Below are positions 51,179 through 63,200 of a DNA stretch of 64,000 nt, piece after piece. How positions within the stretch are numbered: position 1 is the stretch's first letter; each line of letters begins with the position of its first letter. The DNA lies in contig OZ241896.1 of NCBI GenBank assembly GCA_965203565.1, positions 806,001-870,000 on the forward strand, given 5' to 3'. The position numbers and the translations under genes were made by a program. This stretch comes from JAAXGX01 sp965203565 (lineage in GTDB: Bacteria; Acidobacteriota; Vicinamibacteria; Vicinamibacterales; UBA8438). The notes beneath the pieces were generated by a model. The model was not told the DNA's origin. It saw nothing but the letters and a program-made list of their open reading frames with translations, and did not search any database.

Positions 51179-52209
51179 CAGCCCGACTCTCCCGCCTGAC
51201 GGAGACGCGCCTCGAGCCATGCCCGGAACGCCGCCGCCGGCTCCATCGTGACGGCCAGCGGTATCGACAGCAGCGAGAAACCGAACGGGGCGTGCGGCAG
51301 CAGCCGCACGAGGTCCTTCTCGGTGGTGACGACGCGCCGCGCCCGGCTCGCCGCGGCCCGGCGGCCGATCTCCGCGACGTCGCGCGCGGAGTACGGATGA
51401 TGGTCGCGGAACGCGAGGGTGTCGGCCACCGCGTATCCGCTGCGGCGCAGCTCCGCAAAGAAGGCCGCGGGCCGCGCGACGCCGGCCACCGCCAGGACCG
51501 TCGCCGGCGGCTCGGCCGCAACTTCCCGCCCGGTCTCCGCCGCACGGGGCGGCCGGAGCGTCCGCGTGAAACGAAACGCCCGATCGAGGCCGAGCCGGGC
51601 CGCGGCCGACTGCGCCGCGGCCTCGCCCGCGTCCTGCGCCGCGCCGGCGTCCGGCGTCTCGACGATCGCCGCGTCGGCGCAGGCGGCCGCCTCGATCGGC
51701 TCGCGCAACCGGCCGCCGGGCAACGTCCGGGAATCGGTCAGGTCGTCCGCCCCCAGCACCAGCAGGTCGACGTCCCGGTGGAGCGCAAGCTGCTGAAAGC
51801 CGTCGTCGAGCACGTGCGCCGTCACTCCCATCCGCGTTTCGGCCAACCGTCCGGCCAGATGACGATCCTCGCACACCAGGACGGCCGCCTCCGGCAGGGC
51901 CCGCGCAAGCATCAGCGGTTCGTCGCCGGCCTCCGCCAGATCGGCGCGGACGCCGCGCCCGTCGCTCACCACGACGACGCCGTCGGCGCGGCGCGTCCGG
52001 GCGTAGCCGCGGCTCAGCACCGACGGGCGTTCCCCCATCGACGCGAGCAGCGCCGCCACGTGCGCGGCGACCGGAGTCTTCCCGCTGCCGCCGGCCGCCA
52101 ACGCGCCGACGCTGACCACCGGCCGGCCGAGCCGGCGGCGCCTCTCCGGACGCCGCGCATGCCAGCGCCGGCGCCGCAGGGCCAGCCCGCCGTACAGGCG
52201 GCTCAGCAA
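51178..52209 (-). CDS. lpxK: Tetraacyldisaccharide 4'-kinase
   Basis: 343 residues. The P-loop is unusual in the LpxK way: VSVGALAAGGSGKTPVA (33-49). SVLSRGYARTRR, DEPLMLARALP, VLDDGFQQLALHRDVDLLVLGADD and FRDHHPYSARDVAEIG are LpxK signatures. The kinase phosphorylates the 4' position of the lipid A disaccharide in the inner membrane. It sits 10 nt after waaA and overlaps lpxL by one base. The hydrophobic anchor normally found at the N-terminus of LpxK is short here. Its identification is firm. Confidence 0.93.
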   Translation of the reverse strand: MLSRLYGGLALRRRRWHARRPERRRRLGRPVVSVGALAAGGSGKTPVAAHVAALLASMGERPSVLSRGYARTRRADGVVVVSDGRGVRADLAEAGDEPLMLARALPEAAVLVCEDRHLAGRLAETRMGVTAHVLDDGFQQLALHRDVDLLVLGADDLTDSRTLPGGRLREPIEAAACADAAIVETPDAGAAQDAGEAAAQSAAARLGLDRAFRFTRTLRPPRAAETGREVAAEPPATVLAVAGVARPAAFFAELRRSGYAVADTLAFRDHHPYSARDVAEIGRRAAASRARRVVTTEKDLVRLLPHAPFGFSLLSIPLAVTMEPAAAFRAWLEARLRQAGESG

Positions 52210-52219
52210 GGCTTTTCCC

Positions 52220-53557
52220 TCACGGAACGGCGTGGCGCGCGCGGACGTCGACGTCCCGATCGGCCGCGCCGGACGGCAGCAGGTCGGCCATGACCGCCAG
52301 CGTCCGCCGCCGGGCGCCGCGGTTCTCCTCGACCAGCGCCCGGGCGGCCGCGCCGAGCCGGGCGCGGCGCTCCGGCTCGGCCAGCAGCGTCTCGAGCGCC
52401 GCGCCGAGCTCGCGCCGCGAGCGCAGCCGCCAGGCGCCGCCGCGCGCGGCGAACAGGTTGGCGATCTCCGCGAAGTTCTCCATGTGCGGCCCGAACACGA
52501 TCGCCTTGCCGAACGCCGCCGGTTCGAGGATGTTGTGCCCGCCGGCGGCGACGAGGCTCCCCCCCACGAAGACGACCGTCGCGAGCCGGAAGAGTCCCGC
52601 CAGCTCGCCGATGGTGTCGAGAACGGTCACCTCGGCGGCCGGCCGGGCGCCGGGCGCGAGCTCAGTCCGCCGCACGGCCGCGAACCCCTGGCCGGCCGCG
52701 ACCCGCCGCACTTCCTCGAAGCGCTCGGGATGGCGCGGCGCGATGATCAGCACCACGTCGGGGACCGACCGGCGCAGCCGGGCGAACGCGCGGAGGATCG
52801 GCTCCTCCTCGCCGCGGAGCGTGCTCGCGGCGATGATCACCGGGCGCCCGGCCGCGAAGGCGAACCGCCGCAGCACCCGGTCGCCCTCGTGCGGCTGCGC
52901 GCCGGCGGCGTCGCCCGCGGCGTCGAACTTGAGGCTTCCGGTGACCGTCACCCGGCCGGGAGACGCCCCGAGGTCGACGAAACGCGCCCCCCACTCGCCG
53001 GTTTGCGCGCAGACGCGATCGAGACCGCCGATCACCCGCCGCATGAACGGACGGACGAGGCGGTAGCGGCGGTACGACCGGTCCGAGAGCCGGCCGTTCA
53101 CCAGCACGGTCCTCACGCCGCGGCGCCGGCAGGCGCGCAGCAGGTTGGGCCAGATCTCCGTGTCGATCAGCACCAGCAGGTCCGGCGCGATGCGATCGAG
53201 CGCGCGCGCGACGAACGGGGTCAGGTCGAGCGGCGCGTAGAAGACGGCGTCGACCGCGGGGCCGAGCCGCCGGGCGACGTGCTGCCCGGTCGCGGTGGTC
53301 GTGGAGACGAGCAGGCGATGCGCCGGCCAGGCGTCCCGGAGATGCGCCACGAGCGGTTTGGCGGCGAGCGCCTCGCCGACCGAGACCGCGTGGATCCAGA
53401 TCGACCGCCGGCGTTCGGGATTCACCTCCGGGGGAAGCCGGCCGAACCGATCCCGGATGCGTCCGACCGGCTTCCGGCGCCGCACGGCGCGGCAGGCGAT
53501 CCCCGGAAGGTGCGCGAGAAAGTACGCGCACAAGGCCAGATCGTAGAGCAGATACAT
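52220..53557 (-). CDS. waaA: 3-deoxy-D-manno-octulosonic acid transferase
   Basis: 445 residues with an N-terminal anchor (MYLLYDLALCAYFLAHLPGI). IWIHAVSVGEALAAKPLVAHLR, STTTATGQHVA, YAPLDLTPFVARALDRIAPDLLVLIDTEIWPNLL, VNGRLSDRSYRRYR and VFVGGSLVAAGGHNILEPAAFGKAIVFGPHMENF are all KdtA/WaaA hallmarks. It adds Kdo to lipid IVA at the inner membrane. It is the first gene of the minus-strand lipopolysaccharide operon. TATACT (53583-53578) is a good -10 box about 20 nt before the ATG. The VapBC promoter lies back to back with it. Confidence 0.95.
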   Translation of the reverse strand: MYLLYDLALCAYFLAHLPGIACRAVRRRKPVGRIRDRFGRLPPEVNPERRRSIWIHAVSVGEALAAKPLVAHLRDAWPAHRLLVSTTTATGQHVARRLGPAVDAVFYAPLDLTPFVARALDRIAPDLLVLIDTEIWPNLLRACRRRGVRTVLVNGRLSDRSYRRYRLVRPFMRRVIGGLDRVCAQTGEWGARFVDLGASPGRVTVTGSLKFDAAGDAAGAQPHEGDRVLRRFAFAAGRPVIIAASTLRGEEEPILRAFARLRRSVPDVVLIIAPRHPERFEEVRRVAAGQGFAAVRRTELAPGARPAAEVTVLDTIGELAGLFRLATVVFVGGSLVAAGGHNILEPAAFGKAIVFGPHMENFAEIANLFAARGGAWRLRSRRELGAALETLLAEPERRARLGAAARALVEENRGARRRTLAVMADLLPSGAADRDVDVRARHAVP

Positions 53558-53577
53558 GAAGCGCGGCGCCGGCCGGG

Positions 53578-53609
53578 AGTATACCCCTCGGTCGGCCTTG
53601 GGCTAAACT
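53578..53609. promoter_or_regulatory. Back-to-back promoters of waaA (minus) and vapBC (plus)
   Basis: TATACT on the minus strand (53583-53578) serves waaA, and TAAACT on the plus strand (53604-53609) serves the toxin-antitoxin pair. The two -10 boxes are about 20 nt apart and face away, so their upstream elements overlap. No convincing -35 is visible for either. Confidence 0.45.
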
Positions 53610-53639
53610 GGTCACAAATTTCGGCCACAAGGAGGCTCC

Positions 53640-53873
53640 GTGAAATCCGTCGCCACGATCGGCGCCACGCAGTTCAAGATGCGATGCCTCGCCATTCTCG
53701 ACAATCTCGCGCCGGAGGGGCTCGTCGTCACCAAGCACGGCCGGCCCGTGGCGCGCGTCATTCCCTGCCCGCAGCCGCCCGCCGCGCTGATCGGCGCGTT
53801 GCGCGGCCAGCTGACGGTCCGCGGCGACGTGGATTCCACGGGGCTGACGTGGGAAGCCGATGCTGAACGTTGA
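53640..53873 (+). CDS. Antitoxin, Phd/YefM-like
   Basis: 77 residues from a GTG with AAGGAGG 4 nt upstream, one of the strongest ribosome sites in the window. The N-terminal part has the Phd/YefM pattern (SVATIGATQFKMRCLAILDNLA, then GLVVTKHGRPVARVIP), which folds into a DNA-binding dimer. The C-terminal 35 residues would wrap the toxin. It overlaps the toxin gene by 14 nt. It probably represses its own promoter (TAAACT at 53604) as is usual for such antitoxins; no clear operator palindrome is seen. Confidence 0.85.
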   Translation: MKSVATIGATQFKMRCLAILDNLAPEGLVVTKHGRPVARVIPCPQPPAALIGALRGQLTVRGDVDSTGLTWEADAER

Positions 53874-54219
53874 CACGCACGTCCTGGTGGACGCGCTCCG
53901 CGGCGACCCGCGCCCGCGCGAGCGCCGTCTGCTCGCGGCCGAACACTGGAGCGTCGCGGCCATCGTGTTGTGGGAGTTGGCGAAGCTGTCGCAACTCGGC
54001 CGGATCTCGCTCGACCTTTCGTCGCCGGCGGTCGAGACCGCGCTGTCGAGCGTGCACGTCTGGCCGCTCGATCTCGACGTGGCGCGGACCGCGACTCGAC
54101 TTGACTTTCGGAGCGATCCGGCCGACGAGCTGATCGCCGCCACGAGCGTGGTGCATGGCGTCCCGTTGCTGACGCGGGACGCGCGCATTCGACGCTCGAA
54201 GGTCGTCCCGCTGGCCTGA
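53860..54219 (+). CDS. vapC: VapC-type PIN-domain toxin
   Basis: 119 residues. The PIN metal-binding acids are Asp5 (VDTHVLVDAL), Glu39 (VLWELAKL), Asp86 or Asp89 (RSDPADELIAAT) and Asp107 (LLTRDARI). VapC toxins are RNases, often cutting initiator tRNA or rRNA, held in check by the antitoxin at 53640. The start overlaps the antitoxin by 14 nt. A complete module with intact active-site residues sits between the lipopolysaccharide operon and the adhesin gene. Confidence 0.9.
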   Translation: MLNVDTHVLVDALRGDPRPRERRLLAAEHWSVAAIVLWELAKLSQLGRISLDLSSPAVETALSSVHVWPLDLDVARTATRLDFRSDPADELIAATSVVHGVPLLTRDARIRRSKVVPLA

Positions 54220-54256
54220 CGGGCCGCAGTCACGCTCGAAGACCGCCGGCCGTACG

Positions 54257-57200
54257 CTACAGGCCGAACCTTCCCTGGAGGACGACCCGGCGCTGCATCG
54301 GCTGACGGCGGGTGACGAGCTGCTCGGCGAACAGGTCGATCAGGAGGCGCAGGCCCCGGTCCCGGGCGAGGAACAGGCCTCGGTCCCGGCCGTCGTCGCC
54401 GGGCGGGTTCAGCACGGCCCAGCGCGTCCCGGCGTTCAGACGGTAGCCTTCGGCCCCCTCGCGGCTCCAGCGGCCGAACGGCGTGAACTCGCCGCCGCCG
54501 GGCAGCACGACGCCCCAGCCGAGCGTCAGGGCCAGCCGGTCCGGCCGCCAGCCGGGCGCGTCCGGGGCCGCCGCCGGGTCGCGCCCCAGGGCCTGCGCGC
54601 CGAATCCGCCCGGCGCCCGCCACAGCGTCTGCGCGCCGCCGGCGGCGTCGACGCCCCAGGACGGCTCCAGCGCGAACGACAGGCCGCCCTGCTCCCGGCC
54701 GGGCTGCAGACGGACCGCGAAGCTCGCGCCCCACTCCCGGAAGTCGTCCGCCTGGTGGACCAGCAGCGTGCGGCCCCGGGCGTCCACGCTCAGCCCCGTG
54801 CCCAGGTGGGTGAACCCGAGCGCGCCGCCCGCCTCCGCGCCCATGCCGGTCTCGGCGTCGCCGCGATCGAACCGGCCGCCCAGCTCGACCTGCGCGCGGA
54901 GCGCCACGCCGCCGCCCACCGTCCACTGCCCGGTCAACTCCGACGCCAGCCGCAGCCGCTGGGCGTCGGCCGTGACGCCGGCCAGCCTGTCGGCCGCCTC
55001 GGACTCGGAGGTGATGCGCACCGCGAACGCGTCGGCCTTCAGCGCCAGGGGGCCGACGACCTCCTGGCGCACGCCCACCGCCGTCATCCGCATGCCGAGG
55101 CCGGCGCTGAACCGGCCGCCTTCGTCCAGCTCCTCCAGCGCGGCGGAGCCGCGTCCGCCGCCCACCAGGCCCCACAGCCCCAGGCCCTCCCGGGGCGACC
55201 AGTGCAGGTACGGGTAGAGGCCGGTCAGCCGGGCGTCCACCGCGCCCGCGCCGTTGATCCGGCCCGCGAAGTCGGACTCCATCCGGTTGTGCGACCCGGC
55301 CAGCCCCACCAGCAGCCCGGAGGCGAACCGGTAGTCCAGCCCCGCGTAGGCCGACTGCGTCCGGCCCTCCAGCGTGAAGCCGTCTCCCCCGGGCGCGCCC
55401 TCGAACTCGCCCGCGGCGGCCTGGCCCCACAGCGTCCAGCCGGCGCGGGAGGGGGCGGCGTCGCCGGCCGAGGCCGCGTCGCCGCCGAGCGCCAGTTGGA
55501 ACGAGCTTCGGGAGAGCAGGCTCCGGCCGGAGACCGGGCTGAACTCCATGCCGCCGTCGTCGTCCTCCCCCGGCGCCGCCGGTCCTGCGTAGGAGCCGCC
55601 GCCGGCGAACCCGTCCAGGCCGCCGAAGCCGTCGCCGCCGCCGAAGCCGTCCTGGCCGTCGCCGAACAACAGCGTCGCCGCATCGACCGTCGCGCCGCGC
55701 CCGTCGGCGACGCCGAGCGCGTCCGGCGGAATCGACAGCCGGGCGCCCAGCAGGCCCGACGCGCCCCGCGCCAGGGTCGCCAGGCCGCACGCCGCGCCGG
55801 CGCCGACGGCGCCGCAGCCTATCGAGTTGCCGCCGACCTGCACGTGCGAACGCCCCAGCGCGTGCGACTCCACCCCCAGCCGGCCGCCGATCGCCTCCAC
55901 CGTCTCCGTCCCCAGCGTGCGCCCGAACACCGCCAGCGACCGCCGCAGCGCCCGCGCACGCTCCGACCGCACGGTCTCCACCGCCACGCGCACCTGCTGC
56001 TCCGCCTCCAGGCCGTCCGGGTCGCGCGCCGTCACCGTCACCACCGCCGCCCCGATCGCCAGCGGCGCTATCGACAGCAGGTCCGACTCCAACACCGACG
56101 CCCGCGCCACCCCGGGCGCCGACGACTCCGCCGCGTACCGCAGCATGTCGCCGTCCGGGTCCCGGAAGTACGCCCCCAAGCGCTCCTCCACCGCCGCGCC
56201 CGCCGCCTCCAGCACCAGCGCCTCCAGCGCCCCGACCGCTTCGGGCGCCTCGTTCACGTCCAGCAGCGTCACCGCGACGTCCGCTTCGCCGGTCAGCCCT
56301 CCGCGGTCGGTGGCCCGCACCGCCAGCGCGAACTGCGGCGGCCCCTCCTCGTAATCCTCGCCGCCGCCCACGTACCGCACCGCGCCGCTCGCGCCGTCCA
56401 CCGCGAACCGCGCCGCGTCGCCCGCCGCCAGGCTGTACGTCAGCACGTCGCCCGCGTCCACGTCCGACGCCCGCACCGCGCCCAGCCCGCGCGGACCCGC
56501 CACGTTCTCCGCCAACTCGAACGCATACGCGGTCTCGGCGAACGCCGGCGGCTCGTTCACGTCCAGAATCCGCACCTCGGCCGGCGCCGACGCCGACAGA
56601 CCGTCGCGGTCGGTCACCACCACCGTGAACTGGTGGCGCGCCGGACCGGTTTCCGCGTCCTCCCCGGCGCCCACGTAGCGGACCTCGCCGCTCTCCGCGT
56701 CCACCGCGAACCGCCCGGCGTCCGCGTCGCGCAACCGGTAGCGCCGCACGTCGGCCCGGCCTGCGTCCACCGCCACCGCCTCCGCCCGCCCCAGCACGAG
56801 CGGGCCGGAGACGTTCTCCGCCAGCTCCCACGCGTAGCGCGCGGCGGTGAACGCGGGCGCTTCGTCCTCGTTCGTCAGCGTCACCGTCACCGCCGTCCGG
56901 GCGACCGCCCCCGCCGGGTCGGTCGCCGACACCGTCAGCTCCCACTTCCCCGGGCCGGACGCCTCGTAGTCCTCGCCCGCGCCCACGTAGCGGACTTCGC
57001 CCGTCGCCGCGTCGACCGCGAACCGCCTCGAGTCGCCCGCCTCCAGCCGGTACGCCAGCGCGTCTCCCTCCGGATCGTCCGCCGCCGCGACGCCCAGCGC
57101 CAGCGGCCCCGCCGCGTTCTCCGCCAACGAGAACGCGAACGGCCCGCCGGCGAACGACGGCGCCGCGTTCTCCGCCACCGGCCCGCCGCCGCCGCCGCCA

Positions 57201-60200
57201 TCATCACCACCATCCCCGCCGCCGCCGGCCACCGTCTGGCCTCCCACGTTCGACAGCGCATGGCCGCCCAGGTCCAGCGCCGCCGCCGCCGCGCCGCCCG
57301 CCCGCGTGATCGTCCCCCCGTTGAGCGTCAGCGCGTCCGCCGGAACGCTGATCCCGTCCGCGTCCGTGTCCGACGGCTGCACCACGTACCGGAAGACCAG
57401 CACCGCCGTCCCCGTCCCCGATACGTACGACGCCTGCCGCCGCGCCGCGCCGACGGCCAGCGCCAGTTGCGGCGTCCCCGTCACCGCCACCGCCCGGTCG
57501 AACCGCACCTGCACCTCGATCCGCTCCCCCGCGGCGTACGTGTCGCCGCCCGCCGGACGGCTGCTGATCGTCACCCCGCTCACCGCCGGGGCCGTCGCGG
57601 CCCCGTTCACCTTGTGGTTCGCCGAGTTCGTGATGACGTGCGCACCCAACGCCAGCGCGGCGTTCGTCATCGCCGCGCTCCGGATCGTCCCGCCGCCCAG
57701 CGCGAGCGCGCCCGCGCCGATGCTGATCCCGTCGCTGTCCGCATCGGCCGCCAGCACCGTGTAGTGGAACGTCAGCGTCGCGGTTCCGCTCCCGCTCGCG
57801 TACCCCGCCTGCCCGGTCCCCGTCCCGATCGTCAGCGCCAGTTGCGGCGTCCCCGTCACCGTCACCGGAATCCGGAACCCGACCTGCACCGCAATCGTCT
57901 CCCCCGCGGCGTACGTGTCGCCGCTCGCCGGACGGCTGCTGATCGTCACCCCGCTCACCGCCGGAACCGTGACCGACCCGTCCACCTTGTGGCTCGCCGA
58001 GTTCGTGACGGCGTGCGTACCCAACGCCAGCGCGGCGTTCGCCAGCGCCGCGCTCCGGATCGTTCCGCTGTTGAGGGCCAGCGCGCCCGCCCCGATGCTG
58101 ATCCCGTCGCTGTCCGCATCCGCCGCCAGCACCGTGTAGCGGAACGTCAGCGTCTCGGCCCCGCTCCCGCTGGCGTACCCCGCCTGCCCGGTCCCCGTCC
58201 CGATCGTCAGCGTCAGTTGCGGCGTCCCCGTCACCACCACCGGAATCCGGAACCCCACCTGCACCGTAATCGTCTCCCCCGCCCCGTACGTGTCGCCGCT
58301 CGCCGGACGGCTGCTGATCGTCACCCCGCTCACCGCCGGAACCGTCGCGGCGCCGCCGTCGGCCTGGTGGGACGCGGCGTTCGCGATCGCGCGGGTCCCC
58401 AACCCCAGCGCGGCGTTCGTCATCGCGGCGCTCCGGATCGTCCCGCCGTTCAGCGTCAACGCGTTCGCCCCGACGCTGATGCCGTCGCTGTCCGCATCCG
58501 CCGCCTGCACCGTGTAGTGGAACGTCAGCGTCCGCGTCCCGCTCCCGCTGGCGTAACTCGCCTGCCGCGTCGCGCTCCCGATCGTCAGCGCCACCTGCGG
58601 ACTGCCGGTCACCGTCACCGGGATCTGGAAGCCGACCTGCACGGCGATCCGCTCGCCCGCGCCGTACGCGGCCCCGCTCGCCGGACTGCTGCTGATCGCC
58701 ACCGCACTCACCGCCGGGGCCGTCGCCGCCCCGTTCACCTTGTGGCTCGCCTGGTTCGTCAGGGCGTGCGCGCCCAGCCCCAGCGCGGCGTTCGTCGTCG
58801 TGGCGCTCCGGATCGTCCCGCCGTTCAGCGTCAGCGCGCTCGCCCCGACGCTGATCCCGTCGCTGTCCGCATCGGTCGCCAGCGCCGTGTAGCGGAACGT
58901 CAGCGTCCGCGTCCCGCTCCCGCTCGCGTACTCCGCCTGCCGCGTCGCACTCCCGATCGTCAAGGCGAGTTGCGGCGTCCCCGTCACCGTCACGGCGAAC
59001 CCGAACGCCACGTCCACCGCGATCGTCTCCCCCGCCCCGTACGTGTCGCCGCTCGCCGGACTGCCGCCGATCGTCACCCCGCTCACCGCCGGAACCGTCG
59101 CGGCGCCGTCCACCTTGTGGCTCGCCTGGTTCGCCAGGGCGTGCGCGCCCAACCCCAGCGTCGCGTTCGTCATCGCGGCGCTCCAGATCGTCCCGCCGTT
59201 GAGGGCCAGCGCGCTCGCCCCGATCGCGATCCCGTCGCTGTCCGCATCGGTCGCCAGCGCCGTGTAGCGGAACGTCAACGTCCCGGTCCCGCTCCCGCTC
59301 GCGTAATCCGCCTGGCCGGTCGAACTCCCGATCGTCAACGCGAGTTGCGGCGTCCCCGTCACCGTCACCGCGATCTGGAAACCCACCTCCACCGAGATCG
59401 TCTCCCCCGCGCCGTACGTGTCGCCGCTCGCCGGACTGCTGCCGATCGTCACCGAACTGACCGCCGGGGCCGTCGCCGCCCCGTCCACCTTGTGGTTCGC
59501 CTGGTTCGCCAGGGCGTGCGCGCCCAGCCCCAGCGTCGCGTTCGTCGTCGCGGCGCTCCGGAGGGTTCCGCCGTTGAGGGTCAGCGCGCTCGCCCCGATG
59601 CTGACGCCGTCGCTGTCCGCATCGGTCGCCAGCGCCGTGTAGCGGAACGTCAGCGTCCCGGTCCCGCTCCCGCTGGCGTAATCCGCCTGCCCGGTCGCAC
59701 TCCCGATCGTCAACGCGAGTTGCGGCGTCCCCGTCACCGTCACGGCGATCTGGAACCCCACCTGCACCGAGATCGTCTCCCCCGCCCCGTACGTGTCGCC
59801 GCTCGCCGGACTGCTGGCGATCGTCACCGAACTGACCGCCGGGGCCGTCGCCGCCCCGTCCACCTTGTGGTTCGCCTGGTTCGCCAGGGCGTGCGCGCCC
59901 AGCCCCAGCGTCGCGTTCGTCGTCGCGGCGCTCCGGAGGGTTCCGCCGTTGAGGGTCAGCGCGCTCGCCCCGACGCTGATCCCGTCGCTGTCCGCATCGG
60001 TCGCCAGCGCCGTGTAGTTGAACGTCAGCGTCGCGGTCCCGCTCCCGCTGGCGTACTCCGCCTGGCCGGTTGAACTCCCGATCGTCAGCGCGAGCTGCGG
60101 CGTCCCCGTCACGGTCACGGCGATCTGGAACCCCATCTCCACCGAGATCGTCTCCCCCGCCCCGTACGTGTCGCCGCTCGCCGGACTGCTGGCGATCGTC

Positions 60201-63200
60201 ACCGAGCTCACCGCCGGGGCCGTCGCCGCCCCGTCCACCTTGTGGCTCGCCTGGTTCGCCAGGGCGTGCGCGCCCAGCCCCAGCGTCGCGTTCGTCGTCG
60301 CGGCGCTCCGGATCGTCCCGCCGTTCAGCGCCAACGCGCTCGCCCCGATGCTGATGCCGTCCGTGTCCGCATCGGTCGCCAGCGCCGTGTAGCGGAACGT
60401 CAGCGTCCGCGTCCCGCTCCCGCTCGCGTACTCCGCCTGCGCCGCGCCGGCGCCGATCGTCAACGCGAGTTGCGGCGTCCCCGTCACCGTCACGGCGATC
60501 TGGAACCCCATCTCCACCGAGATCGTCTCCCCCGCGCCGTACGTGTCGCCGCTCGCCGGACTGCTGGCGATCGTCACCGAGCTCACCGCCGGGGCCGTCG
60601 CGGCGCCGTCCACCTTGTGGCTCGCCTGGTTCGCCAGGGCGGCCGTGCCCAACCCCAGCGTCGCGTTCGTCGTCGCGGCGCTCCGGATCGTCCCGCCGTT
60701 GAGGGTCAACGCGCTCGCCCCGATGCTGACGCCGTCGCTGTCCGCGTCGGTCGCCAGCGTCGTGTAGTTGAAAGTCAGCGTCTTCGTCCCGCTCCCGCTG
60801 GCGTACTCCGCCTGGCCGGTCGAACTCCCGATCGTCAGCGCGATCTGCGGCGTCCCCGTCACCGTCACCGCGATCTGGAACCCCACCTCCACCGAGATCG
60901 TCTCTCCCGCCCCGTACGTGTCGCCGCTCGCCGGACTGCTGCCGATCGTCACCGCACTGACCGCCGGGGCCGTCGCGGCGCCGTCCACCTTGTGGCTCGC
61001 CTGGTTCGCCAGGGCGTGCGCGCCCAGCCCCAGCGTCGCGTTCGTCGCCGCGGCGCTCCGGAGGGTTCCGCCGTTGAGGGTCAGCGCGCTCGCCCCGATG
61101 CTGACGCCGTCGCTGTCCGCATCGGTCGCCAGCGCCGTGTAGCGGAACGTCAGCGTCGCGGTCCCGCTCCCGCTGGCGTAATCCGCCTGCCCGGTCGAAC
61201 TCCCGATCGTCAACGCGAGTTGCGGCGTCCCCGTCACCGTCACCGCGATCTGGAACCCCACCTCCACCGAGATCGTCTCCCCCGCCCCGTACGTGTCGCC
61301 GCTCGCCGGACTGCTGGCGATCGTCACGGAACTGACCGCCGGGGCTGTCGCCGCCCCGTCCACCTTGTGGCTCGCCTGGTTCGCCAGGGCGTGCGCGCCC
61401 AACCCCAGCGCCGCGTTCGTCGTCGCGGCGCTCCGGAGGGTTCCGCCGTTGAGGGTCAGCGCGCTCGCCGCGATGCTGACGCCGTCGCTGTCCGCATCGG
61501 TCGCCAGCGCCGTGTAGCGGAACGTCAGCGTCTTCGTCCCGCTCCCGCTCGCGTACTCCGCCTGCCCGGTCGCACTGCCGATCGTCAACGCGAGTTGCGG
61601 CGTCCCCGTCACGGTCACCGCGATCTGGAACCCCACCTCCACCGAGATCGTCTCTCCCGCCCCGTACGTGTCGCCGCTCGCCGGACTGCTGGCGATCGTC
61701 ACCGAGCTCACCGCCGGGGCCGTCGCGGCGCCGTCCACCTTGTGGCTCGCCTGGTTCGCCAGGGCGTGCGCGCCCAACCCCAGCGTCGCGTTCGTCATCG
61801 CGGCGCTTTGGATCGTCCCGCTGTTCAGCGTCAGCGCGCTCGCCCCGATCGCGATCCCGTCGCTGTCCGCATCGGTCGCCAGCGCCGTGTAGCGGAACGT
61901 CAGCGTTCCGGTCCCGCTCCCGCTGGCGTAATCCGCCTGCCCGGTCGAACTCCCGATCGTCAGCGCGAGCTGCGGCGTTCCCGTCACCGTCACGGCGATC
62001 TGGAACCCCACCTCCACCGAGATCGTCTCCCCCGCCCCGTACGTGTCGCCGCTCGCCGGACTGCTGGCGATCGTCACCGAGCTCACCGCCGGGGCCGTCG
62101 CGGCGCCGTCCACCTTGTGGCTCGCCTGGTTCGCCAGGGCGTGCGCGCCCAGCCCCAGCGTAGCGTTCGTCGTCGCGGCGCTTTGGATCGTCCCGCCGTT
62201 GAGGGTCAGCGCGCTCGCCCCGACGCTGATCCCGTCGCTGTCCGCATCGGTCGCCAGCGTCGTGTAGCTGAACGTCAGCGTCTGCGTCCCGCTCCCGCTG
62301 GCGTAATCCGCCTGGCCGGTCGAACTGCCGATGGTCAGCGCGAGCTGCGGCGTCCCCGTCACCGTCACGGCGATCTGGAACCCCACCTCCACCGAGATCG
62401 TCTCTCCCGCGCCGTACGTCATCCCGCTCGCCGGACTGCTGGCGATCGTCACCGCACTGACCGCCGGGGCCGTCGCGGCGCCGTCCACCTTGTGGCTCGC
62501 CTGGTTCGCCAGGGCGTGCGCGCCCAGCCCCAGCGCCGCGTTCGTCATCGCGGCGCTCCGGAGGGTTCCGCCGTTGAGCGTCAGCGCGCTCGCCCCGATG
62601 CTGATGCCGTCCGTGTCCGCATCGGTCGCCAGCGCCGTGTAGCTGAACGTCAGCGTCGCGGTCCCGCTGCCGCTCGCGTACTCCGCCTGCCCGGTCGAAC
62701 TGCCGATCGTCAGCGCGAGCTGCGGCGTCCCCGTCACCGTCACTGCAATCTGGAACCCCACCTCCACCGAGATCGTCTCCCCCGCCCCGTACGTGTCGCC
62801 GCTCGCCGGACTGCTGGCGATCGTCACCGAACTGACCGCCGGGGCCGTCACGGCGCCGTCCACCTTGTGGCTCGCCTGGTTCGCCAGGGCGTGCGCGCCC
62901 AGCCCCAGCGCCGCGTTCGTCATCGCGGCGCTTTGGATCGTCCCGCCGTTGAGCGCCAGCGCGCCCGCCCCGATGCTGACGCCGTCCGTGTCCGCATCGG
63001 TCGCCTGCACCGTGTAGCGGAACGTCAGGGTCCCGGTCCCGCTGCCGCTGGCGTACGCCGCCTGCCCCGCGCCGGCGCCGATCGTCAGCGCGAGTTGCGG
63101 CGTCCCCGTCACCGTCACCGCAATCTGGAACCCCACCTCCACCGCAATCGTCTCTCCCGCGCCGTACGTGTCGCCGCTCGCCGGACTGCTGGCGATCGCC

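Noticed and set aside
54755..60073. A 1,772-codon open frame antisense to the adhesin
   Set aside because: It mirrors the 375-bp repeat: an open antisense frame repeats itself because the repeat is stop-free and G+C-rich on that strand. The protein is Arg/Pro/His-rich without any domain, as expected for a shadow frame.
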